A stretch of DNA of 64,000 bases, from assembly GCA_020853095.1 (NCBI GenBank), contig JADYZN010000061.1, forward strand, positions 62,001 to 126,000, read 5' to 3'. This DNA is from Phycisphaerales bacterium. Lineage in GTDB: Bacteria; Planctomycetota; Phycisphaerae; Tepidisphaerales; Tepidisphaeraceae. The notes under the pieces are model-generated. The model was given only the letters and a program-made list of their open reading frames with translations, did no database searches and was not told where the DNA came from. Below, in pieces: positions 62,038-64,000 of this stretch. The position numbers and the translations under genes were made by a program. Position 1 is the first letter of the stretch. The number at the start of each line of letters is the position of its first letter.

Positions 62038-63581
62038 CGCGACGGTTCCGGTTCCGGCGGCGCGCCATCGGTTGGAATGGACGGCCGCGTCAACGTCGGG
62101 CTGATCCAGATTTTCTTCAGCGTTTCAGCGTCCGACGGCAGGATCAGGATTTTGGAATCCTTGTTTTCCGAACCCAGATATTTTCCATCCGGGCTGACGT
62201 AGTGATACGTGGGCGAACCTTCCAGGCCGATGCGGTCCTTGATCGGAATCGCCCGCACCGTCCTGCCATCCAGCGTCACCGGCTGTTCGCTCTCCACGTC
62301 GACGTAGCGCGCCATCACTTCGTGACGATCGCCGACGTAGGTGTAAAACATGTAGGTGGCCGGCTCGCGCGGCAGCAGTCGCGGCAGAAGCTGCCCCAGC
62401 GCCTGCGGCAGATACGATGGCGGCAATTGCCGGTTGATCGGCTGGCCGGTGCTGGAGCGGGAGATGTACTTGACCGTCAGCGTATAGGTTTCCACCTCGC
62501 GCACCTGCGATTTGCCGTCGGTCTGCCCTTCCAGCGGGCGTTCGACTTCGGGCTTGGTTTGCAGGTCGGAGATGCCGATCTCGGTGGTGTATTTTTTCTT
62601 GGGCTGCGGTTTTTGGGGATTGTCGTAGATGACCGTGTTGGTCCAGTCTCCATGCGCGCGGTCGAACGTGCAGTACATCCACGTCTCGGCGTCCACCTGC
62701 AGATCCGTCTCCGGAACGGTTCGCGACCGGATGCCGATCTTGACTCCATCCCGCTGGCCGCGTTTTTCGGTCTCCTCGACGATGTAGGTGTAACCGATGT
62801 CCTTCCCGTCGCGCATCAGCCTCAGCCATTGTTCGGGGACCAGCGCCTCGCGGATGCGTTTGTCGGTCAGGTTCAGATACAGCGCCCGCGTGCGATAGAG
62901 CCGTTCGTTCTGCTCCAGCCGGATCGACGTGCGATCCAGAAGCTTTACGCTGTCGAGCACCTTGCGAAAGATGGTCACCGCCTCGCGTTCGGCCGGGTCT
63001 TCCACGCCGGCATCCGGGTTTTTCGCCGCCGGCGTGGTGAAACTGAGGGTGTAATAGACGTAATCCGAGGCGTGAATGATCGCCTGCTGGTTGAGCATGC
63101 GCGTCGTCCCCAGCGAATAGCGCAGCACCAGCATTCCCGCATCCCCATCGGTCAGCGGGGTGACATCCTGCCGCAGCACCTCCGCCCCCGGCTGGATGCG
63201 TTTGAACTGTTCCAGCGTCAGGTTCATCATCCCCAACTGGTCGCGGCCGTTCTCATCCTGATAATTTTTCAAGGGCAGCGGCTTGGACAGCGTCGTCAAC
63301 GTCACCTTCAACACCCAGTTCTTTTCGTCGTTGACGTAGCTGACGATGTCATCGTTGGTGGCCCGACGGATCAGCTTTCCTCCGGCCGGCGGCCGAAACG
63401 CGATCCCCGCTGCCGGGCTTTCAAACGGCGCCCCCAATCCATCGGCCGACGCCGCCTCCTGTCGATCCGACAACGCCGGCAACGTCGAGGGCTGCTCCCG
63501 CGCCGCCGGCTGGGCCAATGCCACGCCCGTCCCCATTGCCACGCCCATCGCCATCCAGGTCCATTTCAGCATGGAATCCAT
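62034..63581 (-). CDS. Secreted protein of unknown function
   Basis: 515 residues from the ATG at 63581, which begins MDSMLKWTWMAMGVAMGTGV, a signal peptide; ATGs upstream extend into the leucyl aminopeptidase promoter region. The mature protein has repeating beta-strand/loop stretches (IVSYVNDEKNWVLKVTLTT, DYVYYTLSFTTP, LYLNLTDKRIREALVPEQW, IPIKDRIGLEGSPTYHYVS). I recognise no family. The stop overlaps lpxI by 4 bases. Divergent from the aminopeptidase gene at 63661. Confidence 0.75.
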   Translation of the reverse strand: MDSMLKWTWMAMGVAMGTGVALAQPAAREQPSTLPALSDRQEAASADGLGAPFESPAAGIAFRPPAGGKLIRRATNDDIVSYVNDEKNWVLKVTLTTLSKPLPLKNYQDENGRDQLGMMNLTLEQFKRIQPGAEVLRQDVTPLTDGDAGMLVLRYSLGTTRMLNQQAIIHASDYVYYTLSFTTPAAKNPDAGVEDPAEREAVTIFRKVLDSVKLLDRTSIRLEQNERLYRTRALYLNLTDKRIREALVPEQWLRLMRDGKDIGYTYIVEETEKRGQRDGVKIGIRSRTVPETDLQVDAETWMYCTFDRAHGDWTNTVIYDNPQKPQPKKKYTTEIGISDLQTKPEVERPLEGQTDGKSQVREVETYTLTVKYISRSSTGQPINRQLPPSYLPQALGQLLPRLLPREPATYMFYTYVGDRHEVMARYVDVESEQPVTLDGRTVRAIPIKDRIGLEGSPTYHYVSPDGKYLGSENKDSKILILPSDAETLKKIWISPTLTRPSIPTDGAPPEPEPSR

Positions 63582-63660
63582 TGTCGAAATGAATTGTTTT
63601 CCCGCAAGAACGCATTGGGTCCATTTGTACAACTTCTCATCGTACCTATACTTCAATCCA

Positions 63661-64000
63661 ATGATCCTCAACCCACCCAATTATCGTGTTGACCTCAGCC
63701 CCGCGCCGATTGAAAAGTCCGATGCGGTGGCGGTTCTGATCCACAAACAACAGGGTCTCAAAGACCCTGAAATCGCATCGTTGCCCGCATGGGTCATCCC
63801 CCACGTGATGCGGGCGATCGAGATGGGCATCTTCAAGGGAAAATCCAACGAGCTGTCCGTCCAGTCGCTGGAGATCGACGGCAACTCCCGCCATCCCCGC
63901 CGGCTGATGCTGCTGGGGTTGGGGAACATTAAAAAATTCTCCGCCGAGTGCCTTCGTGAGGCGGGCGTCGCGCTGGCCCGAGCCGCCGGGAAACTGGAAC
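63661..64000 (+). CDS. Leucyl aminopeptidase (M17), 5' part
   Basis: The frame from ATG 63661 runs off the window with no stop. The N-terminal domain shows MILNPPNYRVDLSPAPIEKS, VIPHVMRAIEMGIFKGK and RRLMLLGLGNIKKFSAECLR, as in M17 leucyl aminopeptidases. This enzyme removes N-terminal amino acids with two Mn/Zn ions; the catalytic domain is outside the window. Divergent from the secreted-protein gene. Confidence 0.85.
   Translation, partial: MILNPPNYRVDLSPAPIEKSDAVAVLIHKQQGLKDPEIASLPAWVIPHVMRAIEMGIFKGKSNELSVQSLEIDGNSRHPRRLMLLGLGNIKKFSAECLREAGVALARAAGKLE

Overview
The window looks like a chromosome segment of a planctomycete, most likely of the class Phycisphaerae. This is an inference from gene content; no marker gene was searched. 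The pointers are two DNA-processing style pseudopilins with a C-terminal [14 protein letters not shown] motif, a PEP-CTERM surface protein, an autotransporter-type beta-strand repeat protein, a sigma factor with an extra helix-turn-helix domain, a full mur ligase set of the meso-diaminopimelate type, LpxI (lipid A pathway, hence an outer membrane) and two unlike GroELs around one GroES. Genes are dense, G+C is high, and both strands are used in short operons.

Layout. 1-2 kb: a truncated beta-strand repeat surface protein and a VapBC pair. 2-7.5 kb: murE-murF-mraY plus an RNase D-like exonuclease (minus strand). 7.7-11 kb: a lone receiver protein and an MBOAT acyltransferase with an SGNH-like partner. 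11-12.5 kb: a foreign-looking patch made of a broken HNH nuclease remnant, an unrecognised 253-residue gene and an overlapping PIN-domain gene. 12.9-21 kb: a chaperone block read on the minus strand in the order groEL, groES, groEL, dnaJ, grpE, fmdB-like, yacG, then a membrane protein. 21-31.5 kb: a lipoprotein, a giant AsmA-like protein, sugar/amino-group metabolism genes with palindromic dispersed repeats, an EamA transporter and a thioredoxin-DsbD fusion. 31.5-37 kb: a tightly packed five-gene minus-strand operon (pgeF to an HxxxD acyltransferase-like gene) divergent from coaD. 37-45 kb: pseudopilin, ACT protein, NUDIX, dprA, tRNA-Arg(TCT), MazG-like, glycine-rich RNA-binding protein, modA-modB without modC, TPR and phosphoesterase genes.

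The most interesting part is 45.2-49.1 kb. A sigma-70 family factor with an N-terminal helix-turn-helix domain appears to be made from a leaderless transcript. Tail to tail with it lies a minus-strand operon that begins with a well-conserved cobalamin (B12) riboswitch but encodes a PEP-CTERM surface protein and a pseudopilin, not a recognisable transporter or B12 enzyme. I propose this as a B12-controlled cell-surface/pseudopilus module, possibly for cobalamin capture; the function is inference, the riboswitch is read directly from the sequence.

49-64 kb: gnd, a Gfo/Idh oxidoreductase, a secreted protein, an amidohydrolase, a methanethiol S-methyltransferase-like gene divergent from a TetR regulator with tandem operator-like repeats between them, a DNA-3-methyladenine glycosylase, a YbaK-type deacylase overlapping a phosphoesterase, a membrane-anchored helix-turn-helix protein, an OmpA-like lipoprotein, lpxI, a secreted protein and the start of a leucyl aminopeptidase. 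No insertion sequence, rRNA, CRISPR array or origin was seen.
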